Source of the DNA: Marinobacter sp. | Lineage (GTDB): Bacteria > Pseudomonadota > Gammaproteobacteria > Pseudomonadales > Oleiphilaceae | Direction of reading: 5' to 3' | NCBI GenBank assembly: GCA_022014155.1 | Contig: JAKLLS010000005.1 | Coordinates: forward strand, 1 to 62,788 | DNA length: 62,788 nt | Shown: positions 29,655-39,801 of the stretch, piece by piece | How the letters are laid out: each line of letters starts with the position of its first letter | How positions within the stretch are numbered: position 1 is the stretch's first letter | The notes under the pieces: generated by a model | What the model was told of the DNA's origin: nothing | Databases searched by the model: none | Seen by the model: the letters and a program-made list of their open reading frames with translations, nothing else | Position numbers and translations under genes: made by a program

Positions 29655-30600
29655 TACGCGGAAACAGCCAATTGATTTCATGGGCGTGCGGAAGATTGCT
29701 TCCGTCGTGTCCATTGCATTGATTGTTATCTCCATCGCCCTTCTGGCCACCCGTGGACTGAACCTGGGCATGGATTTTACCGGCGGTACGTCGGTTGAAT
29801 TGGAGTATCAGGAGGCGCCGGCACTGGATGATGTCCGGACCCAGCTGACGGATGCCGGCTACAGCAACTTCGTGGTGCAGAACTTCGGTGCCGACACCAC
29901 GGTGCTGATCCGGATGCGGGAATCCGGAAACGACAAGCTTGGCCGGGAAGTGGTTGGCGCGTTGACCAGTGGTGGTGCCGATCTTGAGCTTGTGAGTTCG
30001 GAGTTCGTTGGCTCTCAGGTCGGTGAGGAACTGAGGGAAGACAGTGGTCTGGGCCTGTTGCTAGCGCTGGCCGTGGTGTTGATCTATGTTGGCATGCGCT
30101 TCCAGTTCAAGTTCGGGATTGCCTCCGTGCTACCACTGGCACACGATGTGATTATCGTGCTGGGTGTGTTTGCACTGTTCCAGTGGACGTTTGACCTGTC
30201 GGTGCTGGCAGCATTGCTGGCGGTAATTGGTTACTCGCTGAACGATACCATTGTGGTGGCGGACCGAATTCGGGAAAACTTCCGTAAGATGAGGGAGGGG
30301 GATTCCTGGTACATCATTAACGAATCCATCCATCAGACCATCAGCCGTACCATCAACACCTCCGGTACCACGTTGGTTGTGTTGTTGGCGCTTTACTTCT
30401 TTGGTGGCGAGGCCATCAATAACTTTGCCCTCGCACTGATGATTGGTGTGGTTGTCGGTACTTATTCGTCGATTTACGTGTCCGCGAATATGTTGATGGT
30501 GCTGAACATTTCCCGTGAAGACCTGATGGTGCCCGCGAAGGAGGGCGTTGTCGGCGAGGAAGAGGAAGAGCAACCACCGGAGTGGCTCAACCGGATGTGA
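29647..30600 (+). CDS. secF: Protein translocase subunit SecF
   Basis: 317-residue partner of SecD. The N-terminal membrane segment is followed by the family signature GLNLGMDFTGGTSVELEYQ (about residues 34-52). The C-terminal segments contain IGYSLNDTIVVADRIRENFRKM (about 195-216), the counterpart of SecD's DANVLIFERIRE, and NTSGTTLVVLLALYFFGG. ATG 29647 is chosen because the frame upstream runs inside secD; the 8-base overlap suggests translational coupling. Confidence 0.97.
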   Translation: MSDTRKQPIDFMGVRKIASVVSIALIVISIALLATRGLNLGMDFTGGTSVELEYQEAPALDDVRTQLTDAGYSNFVVQNFGADTTVLIRMRESGNDKLGREVVGALTSGGADLELVSSEFVGSQVGEELREDSGLGLLLALAVVLIYVGMRFQFKFGIASVLPLAHDVIIVLGVFALFQWTFDLSVLAALLAVIGYSLNDTIVVADRIRENFRKMREGDSWYIINESIHQTISRTINTSGTTLVVLLALYFFGGEAINNFALALMIGVVVGTYSSIYVSANMLMVLNISREDLMVPAKEGVVGEEEEEQPPEWLNRM

Positions 30601-30643
30601 TTGCTGGTCAGCCTGTTGTCGGATTACGGCTTCGCCTAATCCA

Positions 30644-30681
30644 GAAAAAAGCCGCAGCCCTTACGGGTTGCGGCTTTTTTC
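30644..30681. terminator. Bidirectional terminator between secF and suhB
   Basis: GAAAAAAGCCGCAGCCC and GGGTTGCGGCTTTTTTC form a long stem with T-tracts on both strands, between convergent secF and the suhB homologue. Confidence 0.9.
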
Positions 30682-30702
30682 GTTACACCTGAACGTCAGA
30701 GC

Positions 30703-31503
30703 TTAGCGGGGCAGGCGTCCACGAAACGGGTGGAGAACTTTCAGTACTTCCCGGAACAGCTTGGGATTGGCTACGACCAGTTGGCGAGCCTTTCCAGTGG
30801 ACGGGTTTCCGGAAAAGTCACCGGTCAGGGCGCCGGATTCCATGGCCAGCGTCACGCCAATGTCTAGGTCCGCCGCTTCCGGCTTGAAAATAATGGCGGC
30901 ATCCAGATGACCTGCGGATACGCGTGCAATGTCCAGGGCTACACATCCCGAAGTGCGGAACATGCCGGTTTCCCTGGCGATCACGGAGGCCATTTCACCC
31001 CAGAGCAGGGGGTCATCGCCGGTGCGAGCCTGATCCAGCAGGTTGCTGCAAACGGCAGACTGCTGGGTATGCTTGATTTCGCTGGTGCGTACCCGGCGGC
31101 TGTTCAGTGCGGCGCCGTGGCCACGGCTGGCGGAGTACTCTTCGCCGGTAATCGGGTTGACCAGCAACAGGTTTTCCGCCCGGTTGTTCTTTTTCTGGAC
31201 CAGTGCCAGGGCAAAGTCCGGAATGCCGCGCAGGAAATTGTCACGCCCCAGGAGCGGGAATATATGCCAGCTCTTCTCGCTGCCGTTGGCGTCTGATTCG
31301 CCCATGGGTGCGATGGTGTGGTCTTTGTAGGCTTTTTCGAGCTGTTCCGTGAAGTTGTCGTATATGGACGTTTCAACACGTTCCAGTTGGCCACGGCGGT
31401 CGGACGCGTCCTTGCCGCTGGGTTCCTGGCGCTCGAAATGTGCTTTCAGATAGTCAGACCCCTGACGCGCTACGCGCAGAGCCATTTTAATTGCTGGTTG
31501 CAT
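30703..31503 (-). CDS. suhB: SuhB-like inositol monophosphatase homologue, active site lost
   Basis: 266-residue member of the inositol monophosphatase family, placed as suhB by position (between secF and trmJ as in Pseudomonas) and by its MQPAIKMALRVAR start. The metal-binding DPLDGT motif is replaced: FPLLGRDN occupies residues 82-89, so both aspartates (84 and 87 in E. coli numbering) are gone, and the GEE pair reads GES (68-70). The later D...G segment KPEAADLDIG is partly kept. Phosphatase activity is unlikely. E. coli SuhB also acts as a structural partner in rRNA antitermination. An in-frame ATG lies 12 bases upstream. Confidence 0.85.
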   Translation of the reverse strand: MQPAIKMALRVARQGSDYLKAHFERQEPSGKDASDRRGQLERVETSIYDNFTEQLEKAYKDHTIAPMGESDANGSEKSWHIFPLLGRDNFLRGIPDFALALVQKKNNRAENLLLVNPITGEEYSASRGHGAALNSRRVRTSEIKHTQQSAVCSNLLDQARTGDDPLLWGEMASVIARETGMFRTSGCVALDIARVSAGHLDAAIIFKPEAADLDIGVTLAMESGALTGDFSGNPSTGKARQLVVANPKLFREVLKVLHPFRGRLPR

Positions 31504-31686
31504 CTGAGTGATCATTATCCGGGTGTGTGAAGGTCGCGTATGATAGCAAAATAAAGCCCCGCTTGTATGTTTTTTGCCTTAGCAATGTCACGGATAGCGT
31601 ACGGTTTCGGGATGTCCGGAGGGGCAAGGCCGGAGGAAAATCTGCTATCATTGCCTACCCAAAATCATAGATAGAGACCATGCCCC

Positions 31687-32541
31687 ATGCATAAGCCTGC
31701 ACTTCCCCAGGAAGGCAACGACACGTTTCAGGATCAGATTCGGATAGTTCTGGTGGAAACCTCCCACTCAGGGAATATTGGGGCAGTGGCACGTGCCATG
31801 AAGAATATGGGGTTGGGCAACCTCTGGCTGGTCAATCCGACGTCGTTTCCCGACGAGACATCCTACGCGCGATCGTCGGGAGCGTCCGATGTACTGGATA
31901 ATGCCCGGGTGGTGTCCTCGCTGGATGAGGCCATTACCGATTGCGTGCTGGTGATGGGCACCAGCGCCAGGGGGCGGAAGGTGCCCTGGCCGGTCATTGC
32001 GCCACCGGATGCGGCCAGAAAGGCATCGGAACATGCACCCGCTGGCCCGGTTGCGCTGGTGTTTGGTCGGGAGAACCATGGGCTCAGCAACGAAGAGTTG
32101 CAGCGATGTCACTTCCATATCCATATTCCATCCAATCCGGAATACAGTTCCCTGAATCTGGCGATGGCTGTTCAGGTTGTCTGTTACGAATTGCGTATGA
32201 ATTACCTGCGCGGACTTGAAGGAGGCGAGGGCAGTCCATATCTAAAAGCCATGACTGCGCCGGGGGATGCCGGCTGGGATGTGCCTCCCGCACCGGTGAA
32301 TGATGTGGAAGGGTTCTTCAGTCACCTTGAGCAGGTACTTGTGGATATTGATTTTCATCGCCGGGAGAATCCTCGACAGCTGATGACCCGTTTGCGCCGT
32401 TTGTTTCAGAGGGCCAGACTGGATCAGATGGAAATCAATATTCTCAGGGGAATTCTGACGGCGGTGCAGAAGTCGTCGACAGGCAAAGCGTCCCTTGAGA
32501 ATGCATCGGAGGCCGATGAAGCCGCCACTGGCCAGGAATAA
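31687..32541 (+). CDS. trmJ: tRNA (cytidine/uridine-2'-O-)-methyltransferase TrmJ
   Basis: 284-residue SPOUT-class methyltransferase that modifies the ribose of nucleotide 32 in tRNA. Family blocks: [26 protein letters not shown] (about residues 19-44), [18 protein letters not shown] (about 121-138) and the trefoil-knot SAM site [27 protein letters not shown] (about 141-167). The C-terminal extension (after about 200) carries the [19 protein letters not shown] segment. Divergent from suhB and followed by cysE after 5 bases. Confidence 0.95.
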   Translation: MHKPALPQEGNDTFQDQIRIVLVETSHSGNIGAVARAMKNMGLGNLWLVNPTSFPDETSYARSSGASDVLDNARVVSSLDEAITDCVLVMGTSARGRKVPWPVIAPPDAARKASEHAPAGPVALVFGRENHGLSNEELQRCHFHIHIPSNPEYSSLNLAMAVQVVCYELRMNYLRGLEGGEGSPYLKAMTAPGDAGWDVPPAPVNDVEGFFSHLEQVLVDIDFHRRENPRQLMTRLRRLFQRARLDQMEINILRGILTAVQKSSTGKASLENASEADEAATGQE

Positions 32542-32546
32542 AGATC

Positions 32547-33329
32547 ATGTTTGAGCGATTAAGGGAAGATATTGGCAGCGTGTTCCATCGAGATCCCGCC
32601 GCCAGAAATACGTTTGAGGTATTGACCAATTATCCGGGGTTGCATGCGCTGCTTTTTCACCGGCTTTCCCACTGGTTGTGGAACCTGGGGCTGAAATGGC
32701 TGGCGCGCACCATTTCGACCATTGCCCGTTGGCTCACCGGTGTTGAAATACACCCGGGGGCAACCATTGGTCGCCGATTCTTTATCGACCACGGAATGGG
32801 TGTGGTGATCGGCGAAACAGCGGTGATTGGTGATGACGTTACCCTGTATCAGGGCGTGACACTGGGTGGAACCAGCTGGAACAAGGGTAAGCGCCACCCC
32901 ACCATCGGTAACGGTGTTGTTGTGGGTGCCGGGGCAAAAATTCTCGGTCCCTTTGAGGTTGGGGAGGGGGCGAAAGTTGGCTCCAACTCGGTGGTCACCA
33001 AGGCCGTGCCCGCAGGTGCCACGGTTGTCGGGATACCGGGCCGGGTGATCGTGAAAAGTAAGCCTGCTGACGAGGGTGACGACGTACGCCGCAAGGAAAT
33101 GGAAGAGCGTATGGGCTTCGACGCCTATGGTGTGACAGAGGAAATGCCGGATCCTGTTGCCCGGGCCATGCGCAGTTTGCTGGACCATATGCACGCTGTG
33201 GATGACCGCATTGAGAACATGTGCAAAGCGCTGCGTAAGGTCAACAGTGAGTACCAGAATGGTGAGTTGCCTCCGTTGCAGGAGGAGGATTTTGACTGTG
33301 TCCGGGACGATCAGCCCGAGGATAAGTGA
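32547..33329 (+). CDS. cysE: Serine O-acetyltransferase
   Basis: 260-residue acetyltransferase that makes O-acetylserine for cysteine synthesis. An N-terminal helical part (1-65) precedes the left-handed beta-helix of hexapeptide repeats: [45 protein letters not shown] (about 65-110, read in parts) and [19 protein letters not shown]. The active-site His in [12 protein letters not shown] is kept. The C-terminal ~80 residues beyond the repeats are longer than in short forms. Upstream of iscR and iscS, so cysteine synthesis and cysteine use are adjacent. Confidence 0.95.
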   Translation: MFERLREDIGSVFHRDPAARNTFEVLTNYPGLHALLFHRLSHWLWNLGLKWLARTISTIARWLTGVEIHPGATIGRRFFIDHGMGVVIGETAVIGDDVTLYQGVTLGGTSWNKGKRHPTIGNGVVVGAGAKILGPFEVGEGAKVGSNSVVTKAVPAGATVVGIPGRVIVKSKPADEGDDVRRKEMEERMGFDAYGVTEEMPDPVARAMRSLLDHMHAVDDRIENMCKALRKVNSEYQNGELPPLQEEDFDCVRDDQPEDK

Positions 33330-33333
33330 ATAC

Positions 33334-33362
33334 TTGACTGTTTTGGTGGGTCAATTCATACT
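33334..33362 (+). promoter_or_regulatory. iscR promoter with candidate IscR operator
   Basis: TTGACT (33334-33339), a 17-base spacer and CATACT (33357-33362) form a sigma-70-type promoter 45 bases before iscR. The region holds ATACTTGACT, resembling half of the type 1 IscR site; the other half is a weaker match. Confidence 0.55.
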
Positions 33363-33406
33363 CGGCGCTGTGAATTCTGATTCATTCCCTTGTCGGGGCT
33401 GAGACT

Positions 33407-33904
33407 ATGAAACTGACCACCAAAGGCCGCTATGCCGTTACGGCGATGCTGGATCTGGCCCTTCACGGGGATCAGGGGCCGGTCAGTCTTGCGGACATAT
33501 CAGCCCGGCAGGAAATCTCCCTCTCGTATCTTGAGCAACTGTTTTCCCGTCTGCGCAGGCATAAACTGGTCGTCAGTATCCGGGGGCCGGGCGGTGGTTA
33601 TCGCCTGAGCCGTGATGCTGGGGCTGTGTTCATTGCCGAGGTGGTTGATGCGGTCAGCGAGTCTCTGGACACAACGCGGTGTGGGAACAAGGGCGATTGC
33701 CAGAATGGCGAAAAATGCCTGACTCACCACCTTTGGTCGGACCTGAGCGATCAGATCCACCAGTTTCTCAGCGAGATCAGTCTTGCTGACCTGATGAAAA
33801 AACGGGAAATCCAGATGGTGGCGGATCGACAGGATCGCCGTCAGTCGGATGCTGACTCCCAGACGATCAACACCGAGCGCCTGACAGAGCAGACGCCGGC
33901 CTGA
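33407..33904 (+). CDS. iscR: Fe-S cluster regulator IscR
   Basis: 165-residue Rrf2-family repressor that senses Fe-S supply. A winged-helix domain with [20 protein letters not shown] at the start and [31 protein letters not shown] (about 39-69) is followed by the cluster-binding Cys92, Cys98, Cys104 and His107, at the same positions as in E. coli IscR. Ligands are therefore intact. It is followed by iscS after 22 bases but no scaffold genes. Confidence 0.96.
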   Translation: MKLTTKGRYAVTAMLDLALHGDQGPVSLADISARQEISLSYLEQLFSRLRRHKLVVSIRGPGGGYRLSRDAGAVFIAEVVDAVSESLDTTRCGNKGDCQNGEKCLTHHLWSDLSDQIHQFLSEISLADLMKKREIQMVADRQDRRQSDADSQTINTERLTEQTPA

Positions 33905-33926
33905 ACCCAATTAATCTGATACCACT

Positions 33927-35075
33927 ATGAAGAAGCCCGTCTATCTGGATTACGCGGCGACGACGCCCGTTGATCCTGCTGTTGCTGAAGAAATGGTCAA
34001 GTATCTGACCCTGGATGGTGTATTCGGAAATCCCGCCTCCCGTTCCCATGTCTATGGCTGGCAAGCCGAAGCCGCAGTGGAGAATGCCCGCAAGCAGGTG
34101 GCCGGACTGATCCACGCCGACCCCCGGGAAATTGTATGGACGTCCGGAGCGACGGAGTCCGACAATCTCGCGATCAAAGGTGCGGTGTCCGGAAAATCCG
34201 GTGCCCACGTCATCACGTCTATGATTGAGCATAAAGCGGTACTGGATACCTGCAAGTGGCTTGAGGGGCAGGGCGTTGAGGTAACCTGGCTGAAACCGCA
34301 ACCGGATGGTCGCATTGCCCCGGCGCAGGTTGAAGAAGCCATCAGGCCGGAAACCGTGCTCGTCAGCCTTATGATGGTGAACAATGAACTCGGTTGTATA
34401 ACCGATATCGCCGCCATCGGTGGTCTGTTGCGACAGCGGGGAATCCTGTTCCATGTGGATGCCGCCCAGGCGGCGGGGAAGATGCCACTGGATGTGTCGG
34501 AGACACCGGTCGATCTGTTGTCCCTGTCCGGCCACAAGGTCTATGGCCCCAAGGGCGTGGGTGCGCTGTATGTCCGTCGTTCGCCGGACGTGAAAATTGA
34601 AGCGCAGATTCACGGCGGCGGGCACGAGAGAGGTATGCGTTCCGGTACCCTGCCGACCCACCAGATTGTCGGCATGGGCAGCGCATTTGCCCGGGCCGCA
34701 GATTTGCTGGAAGACGATATGGCAAGGCTGGAGGTCTTGCGGGCTCGTTTCCTTGACGGGCTTTCCACTCTCGATGGCGTCTCTTTCAACGGCAGTGCTG
34801 ACGCGCGAGTGCCGGGAATTATCAATCTGTCGTTTGCGGGTGTGGACGCGGAATCCCTGATGCTGGGTTTGCGTGAGCTGGCCGTGTCCTCAGGCTCCGC
34901 CTGTGCGTCGGCTACCATCGAACCTTCGTTCGTGCTCCGTGGTATCGGTCTTGATGATGAGCAGGCCCATCGCGCCCTGCGATTCTCGCTCGGGCGGTTC
35001 ACCACCGAAGATGAAGTAGACTTTGCGGCTTCACAAATCATTGAAGTTGTAGGGCGTCTCCGTTCTGTGCGGTAG
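33927..35075 (+). CDS. iscS: IscS-type cysteine desulfurase, short C terminus
   Basis: 382-residue PLP enzyme that removes sulfur from cysteine as a persulfide. The PLP lysine is Lys204 in [10 protein letters not shown], and the catalytic Cys326 sits in the long loop [15 protein letters not shown], which is typical of IscS. E. coli IscS has 404 residues. This one stops at GRLRSVR, where the E. coli protein continues for about 20 residues that contribute to IscU binding. The next gene is ndk, so iscU, iscA, hscB, hscA and fdx are all absent here. It probably still feeds tRNA thiolation; that is inference. Confidence 0.9.
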   Translation: MKKPVYLDYAATTPVDPAVAEEMVKYLTLDGVFGNPASRSHVYGWQAEAAVENARKQVAGLIHADPREIVWTSGATESDNLAIKGAVSGKSGAHVITSMIEHKAVLDTCKWLEGQGVEVTWLKPQPDGRIAPAQVEEAIRPETVLVSLMMVNNELGCITDIAAIGGLLRQRGILFHVDAAQAAGKMPLDVSETPVDLLSLSGHKVYGPKGVGALYVRRSPDVKIEAQIHGGGHERGMRSGTLPTHQIVGMGSAFARAADLLEDDMARLEVLRARFLDGLSTLDGVSFNGSADARVPGIINLSFAGVDAESLMLGLRELAVSSGSACASATIEPSFVLRGIGLDDEQAHRALRFSLGRFTTEDEVDFAASQIIEVVGRLRSVR

Positions 35076-35145
35076 GCAGTAGCCTCCGGACTGCGTATAA
35101 TCCGAACCCTGAATTTTTAACCTGAACCCATACTGGAGAAATGAC

Positions 35146-35574
35146 ATGGCAAACGAGCGCACGCTCTCGATTATCAAGCCCGACGCAGTTGCGAAAAACG
35201 TGATCGGTGAAATCTACACCCGTTTTGAGAAAGCCGGTCTCAATATCGTTGCTGCCAAGATGATGCACCTGACCCAGGAACAGGCAGAAGGCTTTTACGC
35301 TGAGCATAAAGAGCGTCCTTTCTTCAACGACCTGGTTGCTTTCATGACCTCCGGCCCGGCCGTGGTTCAGGTTCTGGAAGGTGAAGGTGCGATTCTGAAA
35401 AACCGCGACCTGATGGGCGCTACCAACCCGAAAGAAGCCGAAGCCGGCACTATCCGCGCTGACTTCGCGGCTTCTATCGACGCCAATGCCGTACACGGTT
35501 CCGACTCTGCCGCTTCCGCTGAGCGTGAAATCGCGTACTTCTTCAATGACAGCGAAATCTGCCCGCGCGGTTGA
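35146..35574 (+). CDS. ndk: Nucleoside diphosphate kinase
   Basis: 142-residue kinase that balances nucleoside triphosphates using ATP. The phosphohistidine His117 lies in NAVHGSDS. The N-terminal [20 protein letters not shown] and MSGP-type loop ([15 protein letters not shown]) are typical. A good RBS (TGGAGAA) lies 7 bases upstream. It directly follows iscS and is separated from rlmN by a hairpin. Confidence 0.97.
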   Translation: MANERTLSIIKPDAVAKNVIGEIYTRFEKAGLNIVAAKMMHLTQEQAEGFYAEHKERPFFNDLVAFMTSGPAVVQVLEGEGAILKNRDLMGATNPKEAEAGTIRADFAASIDANAVHGSDSAASAEREIAYFFNDSEICPRG

Positions 35575-35582
35575 TTCTGCTG

Positions 35583-35611
35583 CCGAAGCGGGGGAGTTTC
35601 TCCCGCTTCGG
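35583..35611 (+). terminator. Hairpin between ndk and rlmN
   Basis: CCGAAGCGGG (35583-35592) pairs with CCCGCTTCGG (35602-35611). There is no T-tract, so it may stabilise the ndk message or attenuate rather than terminate. Confidence 0.4.
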
Positions 35612-35637
35612 ATTGGTTATCTGATCGAGGTTATGAA

Positions 35638-36750
35638 ATGACAGCGGCCGCTGAAAAAACCAACCTGCTGGGGATGCCGAAAGCCAAGATGGAGGCTTTC
35701 TTTGAAACCCTGGGGGAAAAGCGTTTCCGCGCCACCCAGGTGTTGCAGTGGATTCACCAGCGGGGCGCTGATGACTTCGATCAAATGACCAATATGAGCA
35801 AGGTCCTGCGGGAAAAGCTCAAGGAAGTTGCCGAAATTCGCGGGCCGGAAGTGGTCTATGATGAGACCTCCAAAGACGGTACCCGTAAATGGGTGATGCG
35901 CATGGACAACGGCAACAGCGTTGAAACCGTGCTGATTCCCGACGGCGAGCGTGGCACCCTGTGTGTCTCTTCCCAGATTGGTTGCAGCCTTGACTGTACC
36001 TTTTGCTCGACCGGCAAACGTGGCTTCAACCGCAACCTGACCGCTGCCGAGATCATCGGCCAGGTCTGGGTGGCCCGGAAAGCATTCATGCCGTTCGAGC
36101 CAGGTCCGGATCGCCCCATCACCAACGTGGTGATGATGGGTATGGGAGAGCCCCTGCTGAACTTCGAGAACGTTGTCGATGCCATGAACCTGATGATGGA
36201 AGATCTGGCTTATGGGATCTCCAAGCGTCGGGTGACCGTCAGCACCTCCGGTGTGGTGCCTGCCCTTGATCGTCTGGGCGAAGTTACAGATGTTTCACTG
36301 GCCATTTCGCTCCATGCCCCTAATGATGAACTGCGTAACCAATTGGTGCCATTAAATAAAAAGTACCCGATTGCGGAATTGCTGGCAGCGACACAGCGGT
36401 ACCTGGCCCGGTTACCGGACAAGCGTAAAGCCACTATCGAGTACACGGTGATCGAAGGAATGAATGATCAGCCTGAGCACGCCCGTGAACTTGCGAAGAT
36501 TCTTCGCGGTCTGCCCTGCAAGATTAACCTCATTCCTTTTAACCCGTTCCCGGAGAGTGACTTCCGTCGCCCTAAAATGTCGGCGACGCGGCGGTTTCAG
36601 AACATCCTGAATGAAGCCGGTTATATCGCGACCGTGCGCACCACGCGGGGAGATGATATCGACGCCGCGTGCGGACAACTGGTAGGACGGGTTGAGGATC
36701 GAACCAAGCGCAGCCAGCGTTACATAGCGGTTCAGCAGGTTAACCCCTGA
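35638..36750 (+). CDS. rlmN: Dual-specificity RNA C2-methyltransferase RlmN
   Basis: 370-residue radical-SAM enzyme that makes 2-methyladenosine in 23S rRNA and some tRNAs. The cluster motif is Cys116-x3-Cys120-x2-Cys123 in [15 protein letters not shown]. The methyl-carrying Cys lies in the C-terminal [13 protein letters not shown] (about residue 351). GMGEPLLNF and [13 protein letters not shown] ([18 protein letters not shown]) segments are intact. Confidence 0.97.
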   Translation: MTAAAEKTNLLGMPKAKMEAFFETLGEKRFRATQVLQWIHQRGADDFDQMTNMSKVLREKLKEVAEIRGPEVVYDETSKDGTRKWVMRMDNGNSVETVLIPDGERGTLCVSSQIGCSLDCTFCSTGKRGFNRNLTAAEIIGQVWVARKAFMPFEPGPDRPITNVVMMGMGEPLLNFENVVDAMNLMMEDLAYGISKRRVTVSTSGVVPALDRLGEVTDVSLAISLHAPNDELRNQLVPLNKKYPIAELLAATQRYLARLPDKRKATIEYTVIEGMNDQPEHARELAKILRGLPCKINLIPFNPFPESDFRRPKMSATRRFQNILNEAGYIATVRTTRGDDIDAACGQLVGRVEDRTKRSQRYIAVQQVNP

Positions 36751-36790
36751 CTGCATTGATACGAACAGACAACGTAAGGAATAGAGAACC

Positions 36791-37594
36791 GTGGCATTTA
36801 CTCCAGTGAATCGTGTCCGAGCTGTGATGGCCGTCGTACTGGTGATGTTCCTTGTCTCAGGTTGTGTCACGGTTTCCGACAGTCGATTCTCCCGTGAAGA
36901 GGACCGCGACAAGGCGGTTCACAACTACGTGCAACTCGCTACGGCGTATATCGCTCAGGGCAATCTGGAACGCGCCGAAAAGCATCTGGATCGGGCTCTG
37001 ACATTGTCTCCGGACGATGCAGGCGCGCTCTCTGCCATGGGGTTACTGCTCAATAACGACGGTGAGCCGGAGTTGGCTGAACAATCCTTCCGTAAGGCTC
37101 TGTCCAATGACGGGGACTACACGCGGGGGCGGGTCTATTACGGTGCCTTCCTTTATGGTGAACAGCGTTTCGAGGACGCCCGTGACCAGTTCCTGACGGC
37201 GTCGAAGGACACCAAGTATGACGACAGGGCCTCCGTTTTCTTTAACCTGGGTATGAGTGAAGAGCGCCTGAACAACAATGACGCTGCGGTTACGGCCTAC
37301 CGTCGATCGGTGGAACTGTCGAGAGGGGATGCGAAATCCCTGTTGGCGCTGTCCCGAACCCTGGTAAAAGAGGGAGACTATTCGACTGCCTCCCGTCATT
37401 ACGACCGCCTGATCAGACTCATGCAAAAGAACCCCAGGTATCGGCATTCTCCTGAAAGCCTGATTACCGGTATCCGGATCGCCCGTTATTTTGACGAGCG
37501 GGATCGGGAATCCAGTCTTGCTCTCCAACTGAAGAACAACTTCCCGGAGTCAGTCGAATACCAACAATACAAGGTGCTGATTTCTAATGACTAG
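36791..37594 (+). CDS. pilW: Type IV pilus biogenesis/stability lipoprotein PilW (PilF)
   Basis: 267-residue outer-membrane lipoprotein with lipobox LVSGC (Cys25) and a chain of TPR-like repeats (for example AYIAQGNLERAEKHLDRALTLSPDDAGALSAMGLLLNNDGE, about residues 43-83, read in parts). The family helps assemble the PilQ secretin. GTG 36791 has AAGGAA upstream. The stop overlaps the rodZ-like gene by 8 bases. Position between rlmN and rodZ matches Pseudomonas. Confidence 0.92.
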   Translation: MAFTPVNRVRAVMAVVLVMFLVSGCVTVSDSRFSREEDRDKAVHNYVQLATAYIAQGNLERAEKHLDRALTLSPDDAGALSAMGLLLNNDGEPELAEQSFRKALSNDGDYTRGRVYYGAFLYGEQRFEDARDQFLTASKDTKYDDRASVFFNLGMSEERLNNNDAAVTAYRRSVELSRGDAKSLLALSRTLVKEGDYSTASRHYDRLIRLMQKNPRYRHSPESLITGIRIARYFDERDRESSLALQLKNNFPESVEYQQYKVLISND

Positions 37595-38606
37595 TGAAGA
37601 AAGCGCTCAACAAGCCGCCGCCGGTGAGTCGGCCGGCAACCTGCTCAGGCAGGGCAGGGAAAAGAAAGGGCTGAGTGTATCGGACATAGCGGATGCCCAG
37701 CATCTTCGCCCCGCCGTTATCCAGGCGATAGAAGATGGCGACTATCAGCAGATTGACAGTGAGCTTTTCCTGAAAGGGTATGTCAGGGCCTATGCAAAGC
37801 AAGTAGGCCTGGAAGCGGATTCAGTGGTTGCGATCCTCGACAAGGAACTGGAACCTCTTCGTCTCAAGAGAGCCGAGGCACTGGAAGCGAACCCCCTGGT
37901 TGATATTGAGCGCCGGCGTCGGCAAAAACGTCGTATTGCAAAGATTCTGATCGTGTTGGTTGCTTTGCTGGTGGCCGCCTATCTGGTGTTCCGATTTGTT
38001 GACGACGGCTCGGGAGACACCGAGGCTACGCCGAATGGAGAGCAGGAGTCTGGCGCCCTTCAGGAACCGGAAGGCGGGCTCACTGTCGATAATGAAAACG
38101 GACTATCTGCCGGGGACGTGGATCAGTCCGCTCTGGCCCCGGATTCCGGCTCGCCGGATGAAGTACCTGCGACCGACGTTGTTGAAGAAACGTCCTCTGT
38201 TCCGGAATCCGGCGGGGACGACATCGGAACCGAAACGCCGGTGACGACTGCCGATGACGCGGTATTTGTTAATGAGCCGGAAGAAGTCGGTGAACCTGAA
38301 GTGACCAGTACCACCGATCCCGCGTTGGCGGAGAGTTCCCCGGAAGCGGATGCCATTGGCACCGGTCGCCTCCAGGTGACGTTTTCCGGTGACTGCTGGG
38401 TTCGCGTTACGGACGCTGCGGGCATCAGGCTGGTCAGCTCCATTCAGCGGGAAGGGGACCGTATAGATGTCTCCGGACAGGTGCCGCTGAATGTGGTGAT
38501 TGGTGCTGTGGATGCGGTCGCTGACATCAGTTTCCAGGGCGAACCGGTTGATTTGTCGGATTATCCGGTGGTGAATAACCGTGCCCAGTTCACGCTGGAA
38601 ATCTGA
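37587..38606 (+). CDS. rodZ: RodZ-like cytoskeletal membrane protein
   Basis: 339-residue bitopic protein. An N-terminal helix-turn-helix (about residues 17-85, LLRQGREKKGLSVSDIADAQHLRPAVIQAIEDGDY) would bind MreB. A basic stretch RRRQKRR leads to one membrane segment (117-137). A long acidic, Glu/Ser/Pro-rich periplasmic linker (140-250) follows, then a C-terminal DUF4115 beta domain starting GRLQVTFSGDCWVRVTDAAG. Coupled to pilW by overlap. Confidence 0.9.
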   Translation: MTSEESAQQAAAGESAGNLLRQGREKKGLSVSDIADAQHLRPAVIQAIEDGDYQQIDSELFLKGYVRAYAKQVGLEADSVVAILDKELEPLRLKRAEALEANPLVDIERRRRQKRRIAKILIVLVALLVAAYLVFRFVDDGSGDTEATPNGEQESGALQEPEGGLTVDNENGLSAGDVDQSALAPDSGSPDEVPATDVVEETSSVPESGGDDIGTETPVTTADDAVFVNEPEEVGEPEVTSTTDPALAESSPEADAIGTGRLQVTFSGDCWVRVTDAAGIRLVSSIQREGDRIDVSGQVPLNVVIGAVDAVADISFQGEPVDLSDYPVVNNRAQFTLEI

Positions 38607-38640
38607 ACCTCCCGAACACACTAATGTTGGTTAGCACGAG

Positions 38641-39759
38641 ATGAAACAGGAATCTCCGATTAAAAGACGTCAATCCCGTCAGATCATGGTGGGCAATGTG
38701 CCGGTAGGTGGTGATGCGCCGATTGCTGTGCAGAGCATGACCAATACCAACACTTGCGATGTGGATGCCACTGTTGGGCAGATTGAGGCATTGCAGGAGG
38801 CCGGGGCCGATATTGTCCGGGTTTCGGTGCCCAGCATGGAGGCCGCCGAAGCGTTTGGTCAGATTCGCTCCCGTGTTTCCCTGCCGCTGGTGGCGGACAT
38901 TCACTTTGATCACAAGATTGCCCTGAGGGTCGCCGAGCTTGGCGTTGATTGCCTTCGGATCAATCCGGGGAACATTGGTCGTGAGGATCGCGTGAGCGCT
39001 GTCATAAACGCCGCGCGGGATCGTGGTATTCCGATACGGATTGGCGTTAACGCGGGTTCCCTGGAAAAGAGCCTGCAACGCAAGTACGGTGAGCCGACGG
39101 CAGATGCTCTGGTGGAATCCGCCATGCGTCATATCGATATCCTGGACCGTCACGATTTCCAGGACTTCAAGGTAAGCCTCAAAGCGTCTGAAGTATTTAT
39201 GACCGTGGAAGCTTATCGCAAGATCGCTTCCCAGATTGAGCAGCCATTACACCTCGGGATCACGGAAGCCGGCGGTTTTCGGTCCGGTACGGTCAAATCT
39301 TCCATCGGCCTTGGAATGCTGCTGATGGATGGTATTGGTGACACTATCCGTGTTTCTCTGGCTGCGGATCCGGTGCAGGAAATAAAGGTAGGCTTTGATA
39401 TTCTGAAGAGCCTCCGCCTGCGTAGCCGCGGTATCAATTTTATCGCCTGCCCAAGCTGTTCCCGCCAGAACTTCGATGTTATCCAGACCATGAATGACCT
39501 GGAAGCCCGCCTGGAGGATGTAAATACCTCCATGGATGTGGCCATCATCGGTTGTATTGTGAATGGCCCCGGCGAAGCAAAAGTGGCGGATATCGGTTTG
39601 ACGGGCGGTAGCCCAAAGAACCTGTTCTATATGGACGGAAAGCCGAACCAGAAGCTGGATAACTCGACCCTGACGGAGGACCTTGAACGTCTGATCCGGG
39701 AAGAGGTCGCGCGTCGCAAGGAACAGGAAGACGCGATTATCGCCCGATCCGGTGAATAA
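38641..39759 (+). CDS. ispG: 4-hydroxy-3-methylbut-2-enyl-diphosphate synthase
   Basis: 372-residue Fe-S enzyme of the MEP isoprenoid pathway. N-terminal TIM barrel: [28 protein letters not shown] and [17 protein letters not shown]-terminal cluster domain: [12 protein letters not shown] with two Cys and [20 protein letters not shown] with the third. Its need for a 4Fe-4S cluster is relevant because the usual assembly scaffold genes are missing from the nearby isc locus. Confidence 0.97.
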   Translation: MKQESPIKRRQSRQIMVGNVPVGGDAPIAVQSMTNTNTCDVDATVGQIEALQEAGADIVRVSVPSMEAAEAFGQIRSRVSLPLVADIHFDHKIALRVAELGVDCLRINPGNIGREDRVSAVINAARDRGIPIRIGVNAGSLEKSLQRKYGEPTADALVESAMRHIDILDRHDFQDFKVSLKASEVFMTVEAYRKIASQIEQPLHLGITEAGGFRSGTVKSSIGLGMLLMDGIGDTIRVSLAADPVQEIKVGFDILKSLRLRSRGINFIACPSCSRQNFDVIQTMNDLEARLEDVNTSMDVAIIGCIVNGPGEAKVADIGLTGGSPKNLFYMDGKPNQKLDNSTLTEDLERLIREEVARRKEQEDAIIARSGE

Positions 39760-39801
39760 TCGGCTACCGTCCATTCAATGATTCGAGATTAAGGGTTTAA
39801 C

